DNA of 64,000 bases from Girardinichthys multiradiatus (Eukaryota; Chordata; Actinopteri; Cyprinodontiformes; Goodeidae): positions 6,917,327-6,981,326 of the forward strand of contig NC_061817.1 in NCBI RefSeq assembly GCF_021462225.1. The letters are read 5' to 3'. The position numbers and the translations under genes were made by a program. Positions 34,354 through 47,800 of the stretch are shown here, in pieces (position 1 is the first letter of the stretch; each line of letters begins with the position of its first letter). The notes beneath the pieces were generated by a model. That model worked only from the letters and a program-made list of their open reading frames with translations, was not told where the DNA came from and did not search any database.

Positions 34354-34500
34354 ATAAGACACCAGACCCAGCAATTCTAATGAGCTGAAGGTGTGGGGAG
34401 TCTGCTGAGGTGTTAAGGAAGTTAACATGTCAGCAGACCCCCAGGCTGTTTGCCATATTGAATTGATGCAGAACTACTTTCAAAGACATTTCCATATACA
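34354..34500 (+). mobile_element. Tc1 relic, right piece
   Basis: Continues the relic at 28872-29037: gacaccagacccagcaattc, gagctgaagg and caggctgtttgcc match the C-terminal transposase DNA that follows in Tc1 elements. Starts with ataag, one base different from ataat before the gypsy, so this is the 5-bp target duplication. Confidence 0.7.
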
Positions 34501-35695
34501 GTACAGCCCATAAACACATGTTTAAATTAGCAGAAATACAGGACATAGCAATCCTAAATGCTTAAATAAAAGATAAATGGCCTTTTTGTTTTCTGAAGAA
34601 TTTTTCCTCCAAGAGCCTTCTTTAGTTTTGATGATGGGCTACAAGAACCAGTCACATTTCATAGCTGGAACAATGACACTAATGGGACCATTATGGTTGC
34701 AAGTCTCTCCAAAGCAGTGTCCCTGGTCTTTGAGATGTAGATGAACCCGAACAAGCTGCTTTTGCTGTGCGGAGCCTTCTATTTGTGTAGCCACAATTTT
34801 TATTCTCTATTATGGATAGATCTGAACACTCCTCACTGCATTGGACTGCTTATACAACATCCCTGACCTTGTGTTTGGGTTTTTTATCCAGTTTTTGTTT
34901 GAAACAGTTTTTGTTTGATAGTGTTAGATTTAAAATGCAACAAAATAATGTGCTTGGAAAAAATCCTGATCAGAGTGCAGCTCCTTCATTGTGTATTTTG
35001 GATAGACCAGCTATGCATGGAGTGGTCTCACCAGGGTATCATTTGTGGTGGTAAAATTTGTGGATGAAGTAGTCATTTAGTTTTTGGAGGCAGTCAGTGA
35101 CCTCGGTCTTGTGTTTGTTGGGTCCCTCCTCAGTACCACGTAGGTAGCAGTGGCACTCGATAAGGATTTGCTTTAAAACAAAAAAAATTGCTCTTTTGTT
35201 TTATTAAACAACAACTACTGTATGTACAAATATATTTTCCACAGAACATGTAAAATAGTACATCTCTAAATGATAATGTCTTTGGGTGCATCTGTACACA
35301 TATCCATTCCTCAAGATATGAGGTTTCACATAAAAACACATTTACAACAATTCCTAAAGAAAAAAGAAAAACATTAACAGATTGCTGATGGTTTCTGTAC
35401 GAAGTCATCTGTGAAATTACAGATACTTTTTTTTAGTGGTGGTTGTGGTCATACTGTATCCACAAGGTGGATGTTTGTAAGTATTAAAATCAAAAATACA
35501 ATCATGCAGATCCCTGAGATGTTAATGAAACTCTTAGCAGCAAGACCAAGGACAGTGATAGGTGAGCCAAATTGCCATTTATGCAGTACAGCTCTTTCAC
35601 CTCAAAGTCTTCTATTTTAAGTGTATCCACTTAGATATTTTGGATTTTGACAAGAAAGATTTTAAAAAAGGTCCCTGAACTGGGCCGTCCTTTGG
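34500..35695 (-). other. Probable mgat5b 3' UTR and downstream flank
   Basis: No coding signal or repeat that I recognise. Two AATAAA hexamers on the minus strand (35200-35205 and 34799-34804) lie about 0.5 and 0.9 kb after the mgat5b stop and could serve as poly(A) signals. The true transcript end cannot be read from sequence alone. Confidence 0.35.
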
Positions 35696-35894
35696 TCATA
35701 GGCAGTCCCTGCACAGTGCCACCTGTCCTTTCCGATAGTCCCTGCAGGGGCAAAGGCGTTGATATTTGGGGCTAGAGCCAGCGCAGCTAAACAACAGTGG
35801 ATCATGCTGTAGACTGCATTCAGCATGCTCTGCAGAGAAGGCGGGTAACAGGTGGTTCATCTCAGATTCCACTCCCTCACACTGGAGGTCCAAC
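35696..35894 (-). CDS. mgat5b: mgat5b last exon with stop
   Basis: 199 coding bases, entered in phase 2 through a ttctgtgccaag acceptor, ending in TGA at 35696-35698. Residues 386-450 carry ESEMNHL, then LLFSCAGSSPKYQRLCPCRD and KGQVALCRDCL, the Cys-rich C-terminus of the family. The protein ends two residues after the last Cys-containing pair, as in other vertebrates. Confidence 0.96.
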
Positions 35895-38800
35895 CTTGGC
35901 ACAGAAGGGAAAAGATAGAGGGAACATTTTTAATATATGTGCAATTAATGATGGGACAAATGCCTTAAGAGATCCATGATTATTTCACATACATATTTAT
36001 AATTTATGCTACGGTGCTGCCTTTAGATGCTCTCATGGAGAAAGGAAAATCTAAATTGTCAGGCTGAGCTAAGAATCTTTAAAACTAGATGTCCAAATGA
36101 GGCATGAAACTATTTGGATTGGGTTGTTTTGGTAAATTGTATTGTTTGCAGTTTTAGATTTATGGCATGCATTTTTGAAAGGGGACCAATAACACATCAA
36201 ATCTGCTGTAATGGGGTAGCTCATGCTTTAAAAATGTATGTATCAGATAGTGAATATTTTCTTTTTTGTATCTCCCAGCCTCATTATTGCATGCCCCATC
36301 TTAGTGAACTTACATCTTTGCAGAATGTACTTGGATTCTGAATGCTGTAAACTGTAACTTACTATACAAATGGCAAATATAAAATTCTCTTACGCGCTAA
36401 ATGCTTCTTTGATGTTGATAAAACGATACAAGGCAGGTTCACAGATTAGTCCTTCACTTTGGCAAGCTTCAATGCACGACTGGCCTTTTAGCGATGTCAA
36501 AAGCCGTAGTGCAGTAAGAGGAGGCCATGACGGGAAGGAGCTGGCGTTGGAGGCCCATGTTAGCATTTTGGAGCTTGGCAAAGGGAGGAAGGGACCTCTA
36601 AGCGCAGCCCAAGATGTGTTTATTGAGGGAAATGGAACCTCAGGTGAACAAAAGTCCTGCAAAGATAAATATTAAAAAGTCACAAGCAAGATACAAAAGT
36701 GTATTTGCTTTCTATTAAATAGATCATATGCAGTAGGCTGTTAAAATATTAATATCACCATATCTTTTTCATGTTTTGTCACATTGCAACCACAAACTTA
36801 AATGTATTTTCTTGGGATTTTATATAATGAACCAACATGACTTTAATCTGCAAGGATGTGTTTCAAAATTGTTTTCTTGAACAAATTTGAATAGTATGAA
36901 ATTTGAATAGTGAATAGTTATTCAGTCCCTTTACCATAAATAAAACCCAAACTATATGCAACTATATTCCCTCCTTGGATAATACAATAAAAACAACATT
37001 TCTATACAATTATAAAAACTTTGGGCTAGGTCTCTACAAGCTTTGCACATATGGAGACTGAAATTTTAGCTCATTCTGCTTTGGAAAATATTACAGGCTC
37101 TTTCAGATTTGATGGAGAACATGTGTAAACATTTATTTTTAAGACTTTCCTCAGAGAATGAACATAAAGTTCTGCCTGCTTGTTTAAACTCATCGGGGTG
37201 CCATAGAGCATGATGTTGCCACCACCATGTTTCACTTTGGGAAAGTTTTTTGAATGCTGTGCACTATTAGTTGTCCATCACATATACATTTTGTATGTAA
37301 GCCAAAAATATTAATTTATAGACACTCTACTCCACTATGAGAGAGCGGCAGACTGGTGAAACTGAGCTATTCACACAAGGTTTTTTGATGTAACCCTGCA
37401 CTAAAATAATAAGACAATTCTATATGATTTGCTAATAATTGCAGTTTGTTTTTAATTAGTTTAAGAAGAGTTCTAAACATAATCAAAACAGATAGTTCTA
37501 ATTGTATCTGACCTGTAAAACGTTTCAGCCATGTTGCATGGATGCAAAAATTTTCAGAATAACAAATAAGACGTTGAGGCAGAACTTGGCTGTGGTGAGT
37601 CACTAGATTCGATTTCACCCTCCAGATCGGCCTATTAATAAAACCCAGGTAATAACATTTCTTTGACATGTCCCTCTGGCCTCTGGACCCGTTTATTAAA
37701 CAAGCTCCCTGTGCCCACAGGCAATAACTAAACTTATAATCTCCCAATCTCTGCTGCACCTCCTCTCCTAAACACAGGCGACATCTTTGATCCCTCTTCT
37801 CTTGCACACTCAGGAAAAAGAACATGACATTGAAAGGTTTCCAACCTCAAAACATCATTTTTTAAAAATTCTGATTGTATAGTGATCGTTGTTTTCACTG
37901 GCTTAGAGTTTTTAAAGTAATAACCTTCCCTTTTCAAGAGAATGTCATTTTTTCTAAAATCCTAAAAGTTTAAAGATTTGCAAGAATGGGAAATGTTGAT
38001 ATTTTACACTGGTTTCCATTTGACAAGTATGGAATTGCTGAATAGGGCTCTAGATGCCCACAAACAAATTTTGGGCAACAAACAAGAATTGAGGCATTTA
38101 TGTTCCTTTTATTTTAGATTTTTACAATTGTTATACTTTGTCCTGACTCTGTTACCATTACAATTAAACAGTAAGCTGAAGGAGTTGATGATTGAGAGGA
38201 AAGAGGAGACTGAGATAAAACACGGGCTACAACTCTGTTAGGAGAATCTTTAGGCTAGAAAAGCTTTAGCCGTGCTCAAGATCTTCTTTCTCACGTTAGC
38301 TATACATGTTGACTTTATTGTCACCTGTTAGCACTGCAAGGGTATCACAATTTTTACAATCCCAGAGTCTGAGTCTCTCTCCAGCAGAGAAAAGACTGCA
38401 GTGGAAAACCACTAATGTAGATCAAGTTAATAGAAAAATTTTAAATTCATGCAAATCTCTAAAATATCACTGACACACTGGATACATTTATCATAGAATG
38501 AATAAACATTATGGATTATTGCATTTACCATGTTATACAAATCCACTACTGTCTTCATTATTGAACATATTGGTCCCGAAATTATGCGGCTTTTTTTCCT
38601 CAGATTTCTTAAGTGACATTTAATTAATTGGAGAAACCAAGAAACCATCCAGCACAAAACAAGCCTAAAGCACTCTTGCAATTTTCCTTGAGTTAATACA
38701 TTTTGATTTAGCCAACTGTCAAGCAATGCATTGCCTTAAATGAAATCTTTCACATGAAAAAGTTCTAATGTATTTAGAATCCTTACGTGAATCCTTCTAT

Positions 38801-41800
38801 GCCCCAATATAGGTATCACTGAGCTGGCGTGAGACTATTAGATGCAATGGTCACAGTGGGACTGCAGCTCTGGCAGTGAACAGAGGAGAAGAGAAGCCTT
38901 GCAGGGAGATAACAAGGATGATAGGTACAAGGAAAAAGGGTAAAAGATGTGTGGAATCTGATAAGTCAAGGTTGAAACTGGGAAAAGGCCAAAGATGAAG
39001 AAACTAAAAATATCGAAGGAAGAAAACGGACGAAGGTCTGATTGGGAGGCTGAACCAGAGGGTCATGGTTCCAGTCAGTCACGGTCAGTGAGGGGGCGTG
39101 TTGGTGTTATTTTTGACACAAAGGGGAAAATGGTGACAAGGCAAGGCAGAAGCTAACATTTTTGCTTAACCTGGGACAGCAAAACACTTTATAAACAGTA
39201 ACTTGACATGGGTTGAAGAGATCTTCCTCTGAATATATGTAATTCATGAAAATGTATGTTAGGGGTTTCAGAATTAATACCAATTAGACTAAAGCAGAAG
39301 AACACAAAACTGAATTTTGGATGAGTGTAAAAAACTTTCATAACAAAACCTGTGTGAGCAACATTTTCACTCTTTCATAATTAAGCTTTGAGAGTACACT
39401 TGGAAAAAGTGACAAGGTATATTTTGCTGTCAGCTAGCAACTTAAAAGAAGGAAATAGGCGACCCAGGCAGTGTGAAAGAAAAATGAGTACTGAAGGAAA
39501 GAAATCCTCATTAAACACAAATTCAGACTAACAACTCAGTGGACATATGCCTGCATATGAAGAGAAGAAGCTGTGCAGATGTAAAAATACATTATTAATG
39601 ACTTGTGCTTCCAACGTTTCTCATAACACATGCTGAAATGAATGCCATCATCACACAAATGGACTAAATATATTCTAACATCAACTTAGTAGGAAAGACA
39701 TGTCTTATGTTTATCCTTATACTGAGATGCATCGATAAATGAAGGGTCGGAATATTCTGACTCGATGGCATCAATCCAATGTTGATACAAGTGTAATAAA
39801 TGTGCAAGAGGACTTTAGAGGTGTAGATAAAAGAAAGTAAACTGGCTAAAGACCAGAAATGTAACATGCAACAAGTAAGTTTAGACTGCACAACAAAGCT
39901 TATTATTTTTTCATCTTATAAGAAGTACACTCATCCAATGTGTTTTTTTAACTTGTGGTTGAATGGGAAGACATCGTTAGTTGTCATAACACACAGTAAA
40001 ATGGATTATTAATATTTAAAAGAACATTTACAATCGTATGGGGAGCACAATTACTGCAGTTTTTGATCCGAATCAATAACGTCGGTTATAATAATCTTTC
40101 GACGTTAATATTTGACATAGTCTTTTTTTTTTTTCTTGATAGTTACAACACAATTCCCTGACATGACTGAAGAGTACCCCATCTGCAGTCCGCAGCAGTA
40201 AGTGTGCATGTCTGTTTATGTGCGCCATAAACAGATAAGTGTAGCTCAAGTCATTGGCTGGCTCTGTATAAGAGATGGCATTAAAAACAAATATGGCACA
40301 TAAGGTGTTTGATTGACAGTCAAAGGAACCAGGCTCTGAACATTTTTCAAAGGTTGAGGTGATCTAAGGTAAGGAAGTACTTCAAGCTAGGCAACAGAAC
40401 AGCATATTAGACACTCTCTAAGATCCAGGGGCTACTGGTGAAAGGGTCCTCAGTGCACTCTAAGGTTGGACAAGTTGACTGTCTGCTACGTTTTCCCTGT
40501 TTAACAATTAGACAGATCTTGAAGTGATTAGTACTGAGTGTTACTGTTTTAATATGCAGAATATGTAAATAATAAATAGTTAATAAATACCAGTCATTTT
40601 GAAATTACTGTCTCTGGTTTTAATGTTAAATCAAGGTTGTAATAGGATTCCACACACAGGACTGAACTGAGTCATACATTGTTTTTTTCCAGTTCAGTCG
40701 CATAATATGTGATATTCTGAATACTTATTTCTATCATGCTAAAGGGCATAACTTTATGCGTACATTTTCTTTCACTGTAGAAAAAATTCTGGAGGAAAAT
40801 TAATCTTTACCTGCAAAACCTGATGATAAATTGTTTGAAAAATAATAACAACTATCATTAGTGGGAGCTCCAAAGGAAATTAAAAATAATTTAGTTTTAA
40901 AGGTCAGAGTAAAATTCACCAGTCATGTGGTGAAACTTTCATATCTGCAATATGTTGGGTGAATTTAGTAAAGTTGAGTAAATAACACAAAAATCTGAGA
41001 TAAAGTGGTAAATGCTGAACTCCTCTCTATGTGGGTTTTAATGAATGCTGCAATACTTTAGTCCTACAGATAATTTAATCTTCACTTTAGAAATCATCAA
41101 GTCCTTTTTTTTCATACCCACCAGGTTCATATGACCTAATCTACACATTCCTATTACACACACTCCCTCAGCAATTTCTCCAGCAATGATATCTTTGTCC
41201 TGTGTGAGAAACTAAAAGCTGCACAGCCAAAATTCAATACCTTATTGTTTTGGTAATGATTCTACACACATTTTCTGTGCTTCCCTCTCTGGAAACAATA
41301 GAAGCAGTAGTCAATTCAATACAGGGGTTAGCTTGGAAACATGTTCCCAAGAAATATATCAGTGTTGCAAAGTCATTAACCTGAACTTGAACATTAAGTG
41401 GTGGACAGCTTAGGTCCCAGGGTGTTCACCTCAACAATAAACTGAACTGGTCCTAAAGCATAGATGCCCGGTACAAGAAGGGCCAACCTGATGAGACTGA
41501 GGTCTTTCAAAGTGTGCACACGCCTGCTAAGACGATTTTTTATCATTCTGTGGTTCCCCTCAACAACTCATTGCACTTTTATCTGCTGGCAAGCAGGCAT
41601 CTCTGACCAGGCCAAAAGGAGACTGAAAGAGCTGGTTTGGAGAGCCAGGTCTGTCCGGGGCTGCCCACTGGAGGAGGTGGGTGAAAGGAGGATGTTGCTT
41701 GAGTTGACTTCCATTGAGGACAGTGCCTTTTGCTCTCTGTATCAGACAGTGAAGACTCTAAATAGCTCCATGGATTATAAATTGTGTCCTATTTGTCTTT

Positions 41801-44800
41801 CTACTTTTCCATGAATATGAACTTTGATGACATCCTATTCTTCACCTATAAGGTTCATTTTGTTGATGGACCCACCGTTGCCAACAATGGCAACGTTAAC
41901 CGTTCTGTTAACATCTTCCACAAAGTTTAGGAGTGTGGTCATAGTTAGATGAGAAAACCAGAATTGCAGTCTCTTCTCTAATTCATAAAGATTTTGAAGA
42001 AGGACTCTTTGCAGGCCAGTCAAGTTTCTCTTTACACTTTATACGCCTGCAGCCATGGAAGTGATTGGAAGACTGGAATTCACTGATGTGATGGTGGACC
42101 CAATACTTGGTAATATATACAGTACCTTGTGAAAGTACTCGGCCCCCTTGAACTGGTCAACCTCTTGCCACATTTCAGGCTTCAAACATAAAGATATAAA
42201 ATTCAAATTTTTGTGAAGAATCAACAACAAGTGGGACACAATCGTGAAGTGGAATGAAATTTATTGGATGTATCAAACGTTTTTAACAAATAAAAAACTG
42301 AAAAGTGGGGCGTGTAATATTATTCGGCTCCCTTGCATTAATACTTTTTAGCGCCACCCTTTGCTGCAATTACAGCTGCAAGTCGCTTGGGGTTTGTCTC
42401 TATCATTTTTGCACATCGAGGGACTGAAATTCTTGCCCATTCTTCCTTGCAAAACAGCTCAAGCTCAGTGAGGTTGGATGGAGAGCGTTCGTGAACAGCA
42501 GTCTTCAGCTCTTTCCACAGATTCTCAATTGGATTCAGGTCTGGACTTTGACTTGGCCATTCCAAAACCTTGATATGTGTATTTGTGAACCATTCCATTG
42601 TAGATTTGGCTTTATGTTTTGGATCATTGTCTTGTTCGAAGATAATCTCTGTCCCAGTCTCAGGTCTCTTGCAGACTCCCAACAGGTTTTCTTCCAGAAT
42701 GGTCCTGTATTTGGCCCCATCCATCTTCCCATCAATTTTGACCATCTTCCCTGTCCCTGCTGACAAAAAGCAGGCCCAAACCATGATGCTGCCACCACCA
42801 TGTTTGACAGTGGGGATGGTGTGTTCAGGGTGATGAGCTGTGTTGCTTTTACGCCAAACATATCGTTTTACATTGTGGCCAAATAGTCCAATTTTGGTTT
42901 CATCTGACCAGCGCACCTTCTTCCACATGTTTGGTGTGTCTCCCAGGTGGCTTGTGGCAAACTTTAAACAATACTTTTTATGGATATCTTTGAGAAATGG
43001 TTTTCTTCTTGCCACTCTTCCATAAAGGCCAGATTTGTGCAGTGTACGACTGATTGTTGTCCTATGGAACAGACTCTCCCACCTCAGCTGTAGATCTCTG
43101 CAGTTCATCCAGAGTGATCATGGGCCTCTTGGCTGCATCTCTGATCAGTCTTCTCCTTGTCGAGATGAGAGTTTAGAGGGACGGGCCGGGTCTTGGTAGA
43201 TTTGCAGTGGTCTGATACTCTTTTCATTTCAATATGATTGCTTGCACAGTGCTCCTTGGGATGTTTAAAGCTTGGGAAATCTTTTTGTAACCAAATCCGG
43301 CTTTAAACGTCTCCATAACAGTATCTCGGACCTGCCTGGTGTGTTCCTTGGTCTTCATGATGCTTTCTGCGCTTTGAACAGAACCCTCAGACTATCACAG
43401 AGCAGGTGAATTTATACGGAGACTTGATTACACACAGGTGGATTCTATTTATCATCATCAGTCATTTGGGACAACATTGGATCATTCAGAGATCCTCACT
43501 GAACTTCTGGAGTGAGTTTGCTTCACTGAAAGTAAGGGGTCGAATAATATTGCACGCCCCACTTTTCAGTTTTTTATTTGTTAAACAAGTTTGACACATC
43601 CAATAAATTTCCTTCCACTTCATGATTGTGTCCCACTTATTGTTGATTCTTCACAAAAAATTTGAATTTTATATCTTTACGTTTGAAGCCTGAAATGTGG
43701 CAAGAGGTTGGAAAATTCAAGGGGGCTGAGTACTTTCACAAGGTACTGTATATATTACTGGTGAAAAGTTTTAGATACACTTTTTTTACTTAATGGGTCT
43801 CTTCATTTTCATGACTATTTAAATTGTAGATTCTCACTAAAGGCATCAGATCTGTGAATGAACACATATAGAATTATGTAGTAAACAAAAGTGTGAAATA
43901 ACTCTAAACATTTTTATATTTTAGATTCTTCAAAATAGCTACCCTTTGCTTTGATTACTGCTATGCTCTTTATATATATATAAATGCCTGCATCTTTAAT
44001 ATTTTTTATCTACATCGTAGTCTGTGTTTTGTATATTTGCATTGAAGTACTCTTATATTCATCTTATGTATTTTCTATAGCCTATTTTGTTTTTTTGCAA
44101 TTTATTCTGTTTTCCTAAAATGCTTCAACAGTCAAATTTCCCTGCTGTGGGATCAAGTGATATGTTATCTGAAAATAAGCAACAGATTGTTCAAATCAGC
44201 ATCCAAGCTACTTGGACTAATGTATAACTATAGTAATGTAATTTGCAAAATCTGTTTTGAATAATCCCCTCTTTGATACCTTTACTAATAAAATATGTCT
44301 CTAATACACTTATTTTCCTGCAAAGTATAGCATGTGCAACAGAAAACTGCTACAAAGCAGAAAGGTAAGTGAAAATACATTTTTTTCTAAGGACTCATTT
44401 TCTAAGTCTGACCTAAAGTTTTTTTTATCTCATACAACCTTGAAACTTCTTGGAACATTAAAGAATAAAAAAGTTGCCTGAAACAAAATCTCTCTGTAGC
44501 TAATGTTTCTGTACATACAAAATTCTATTCATATTTTTGATCAGAATGGTTTACAGAAACATTCTGGTGATTATTTAAATCTGATTATTGTGCTTTTTTA
44601 ACCTTGTAAGTTAAGAAAGGAAATAAATTTTTTTCCATTCAGCCCTGAAAGACAAATGAGAAATATATAAGGTTAGCTTATGATTGTCGGCTTTTGATTT
44701 TCCCCTTCACAAAATTAGCCATCTTTCAAGGCTAATGGTTTGTCTAAATGTCTGATGTGGCAAAACCAAACTAAAAACGTTTTCCTGAATTACCTTTCAG

Positions 44801-47800
44801 GGCTTAACAAAAGAAAAAAAAGTTTAGAAAAAGACCTTAGAATATATTTTTCTACTTGCTTTTCAGGGATTCTGAAGAAGCAAAATGGAAATTATTCTGA
44901 TATTTTTTAAACAAACGCATTTACTTTCAGATTACAATTTGGGTGAAACATACTATGTTCTATAAATTCCTCAATTCCTTGCCAACAGGACTATGTAGAT
45001 ACAGATGGACAGAAGCTCTTTTAAAATTATATTTCACACATCTTTGCTGTATTACGTGCATGAGACTTTACATTCAAACTGACATTGCAATGCATTTCAC
45101 AGTTTTTGGCTTTTGCTTAGTCTGAAATTGTAACTTTCAAGTACTTATTGATCTTCTGAAGGCCCTCTGAGCAACTCACTCTGATAGGAAGTAATATATA
45201 TACCAATAAATAATATAATATAAATGAAGAGCAAGGACATACCATCTTCTGCCAAAGCTTTCTATCACAGATGGAGCTTTGGCAGAACATGAATCTGAAT
45301 CAATCTCAAGTTAAAAGGGGGGCTTCCTGCTTTCTCCACTTTCTTTCAAAGCACCCTTAAATCTGACATGGCAATGTTGTATGATTTTATGGGTAAACAG
45401 GGAGACAAACAGACAAGCATATGACAGTAAAGGGTGAAAATCTTCCTCCTACTCTTGGCTTGTTGGTGCAGTTTTGATCTGCAACCAGCATGATGCTGAT
45501 ATGAGTCAAAATACCCACCTGATTCTGAATGTAGGCATGAACCCTTTCAAGCATTCCCTCGCATGTATACTCATAGGGCAGGAATGGCTCCACCTGCAGA
45601 CACAGATGTGCACGCAGATGATGAAGAAGAAACAGAGGAAGTCAGTGTTGGTTTATATGTGTCTGTACGTATAGACCCAAACCATTGTAATTACAGGAAC
45701 CAAGCATCTGATAGTTAATCCTTGCTGACATATTCATTAGCATAATTATAGAAGACTTATATCATGCCACGAGCTTCACATAAAAATCAATGACCTAATA
45801 CATCAAAGGTGGCAGCCTTGAAAATTTATTTCATTATTATTTTTGCCGATGACTACATCAATACATCATACAATGGATTAAACTGATAGAGGACCACAGG
45901 TCATAGAGCATCACGGCAAGTGTTTTAGTGTAATCTGGGACCTGCTGGTGCTTTTACCAAGGAGGCTTTTAAAACAACCATTTGCTGTCTGAATTTTGAT
46001 GGCAGAAAATTCAGTTTGAAATTCTCTGAGAAGATGCTGATCAATATTCTTTCTAGTATTTGATGCAAATTAAGCCTTAAAAAGCCTTCAATAGAAAGAA
46101 AAGATGCGCTTGAGTTAGACAATTCACTATATATCGGTGTCTTTGGTGATAGATACACCACATTTTGAAGATGTTAAGGTCTGATGAGATCAGAAATTCA
46201 CAAATATAACGATAAACTATTGTGGCAGGGTCTCCTCTCAGATGTCTGCCATGGTAGTTAAATTGCAAACTCACTGTTTACCATCAGACCACCAAAGTAT
46301 TCCTCCATTTAAATTGATAAATTGTTCTTTTTAGTGTTGTGTTCCTCTTAGCTATCTCTTCTTACATTATTTTGTCTGAGTTAAATGAAATGTATCTGGC
46401 ACTGCATCAGCTGTTTTGCAATGCAATTTGCCTTTTGGGCATCGTGTTATAATATAATGAGAGGAAAAACAAATCATGCAGGATGATTTGAACTTCTGTA
46501 AAGGGAACCTTTTTAAATGGCGTATAGAGACATGTACAGTGGGGGGAATTTTAATTTGATCTGCTTTTCTTGTATGTTTTGTAAGTTTACTCAGTGTGCA
46601 CTTTTGTGGCAGTTTCATTTTTATGAAGAGAGTAAGAAAAGTATCAACGAATTCAGAAACAAATCAATACCTAAAAAATGCAATTTAGTTTGAATGAAAC
46701 TGTGTGAACACTTTTTTAATTCCCTGCAAGATGAGAAGCAACATAACATGATCCTGGCCCTGGTTCAAGGGCTGTCTCATAGTCACGATGGTGTTTTAGG
46801 AATTGCAGTTTTACTGCTTTTTCACCAAAACCTTTGATGGATTGATTATAGCCAAACACTTGAATTTTAGTCTTATCAGAGCAAAGGACATGTCTCCAAA
46901 AATTACAGCTTTCTAATTGATTTATTTGATAATAAAACTCTCTTAGGCGCTTTAACCAGCTTTTTTGTCTTTTGTTTTTTGTTCTAGGGTTGACACCAAC
47001 ATTTCAAATTAATACACATTCATCTCTGGGACACAGAGCCCATCTTCTTTCTGAACGGTATGACAGCGGGACATCCCCATGTTGTTTATACTTGCATATA
47101 ATAGCTTGAACAGGTGAGTGTGGCACCGCTTCACATCTGAATGAACGGTGCCATGAATAATGGACCAGACTTGTTAAAGTCCACAACTCTCTTCTTCTTT
47201 TCTTGCTTGGTTTCTTTTGAATTTTATCAAATGTTTAGCTATTGAAAACTTTGCCACCTGTGCTTTGTTAGCTTTACTCCACAATCTGCGAGCAGGAGCT
47301 TGCTGAGCTCCGTCCAAAGGTGATACAATCCACCCATCATCACATCAATTACCATGTTCGCACAAAAACCAAAATGTGATCAAGTAGACTAGTTGCTTGG
47401 CAACACAGGCTGTTAGCATTGTTAACTAAAGTTGAAAGTTAATACTTTAAAACTAAGTCTGGGTAATGGTTAAACTCTTAATGCATGCTTTCATTAATTT
47501 CTACCACCGTTAAAAATTAAATTACAAATGATTTTTGTTTGATTCAGTGTGAAATAATTACACATTACATCATCACTCCATGCTTAAACCCTTTCTACTC
47601 TGCCATTAGACATCTTGCTTGTTGAGCATTAAGATTCCTTCCCCTTGGATCAGCACCTCCAAGCATATAACAGTGCTACAACTTGCACTTTGTTTTGCTC
47701 CTATCAGCATGAAACCCCTGGCTGGTAGAAGTGCAGATGCATCTCTGCATTACGAGAGGGTTGGCAGTGACTCTGGGTTGTTCTGGTGACAGATTGAAAA

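Noticed and set aside
34354..34375. Shared agacccagca after both the 5' and 3' gypsy LTRs, suggesting a longer LTR
   Set aside because: The right-hand copy is explained by resumption of the Tc1 transposase after the insertion, and the 5-bp flanking duplication fits the shorter LTR ends.
37367..37825. 152-codon open frame on the minus strand inside an mgat5b intron
   Set aside because: No recognisable motif, no flanking splice sites that would join mgat5b in phase, and exons g and h already join perfectly.
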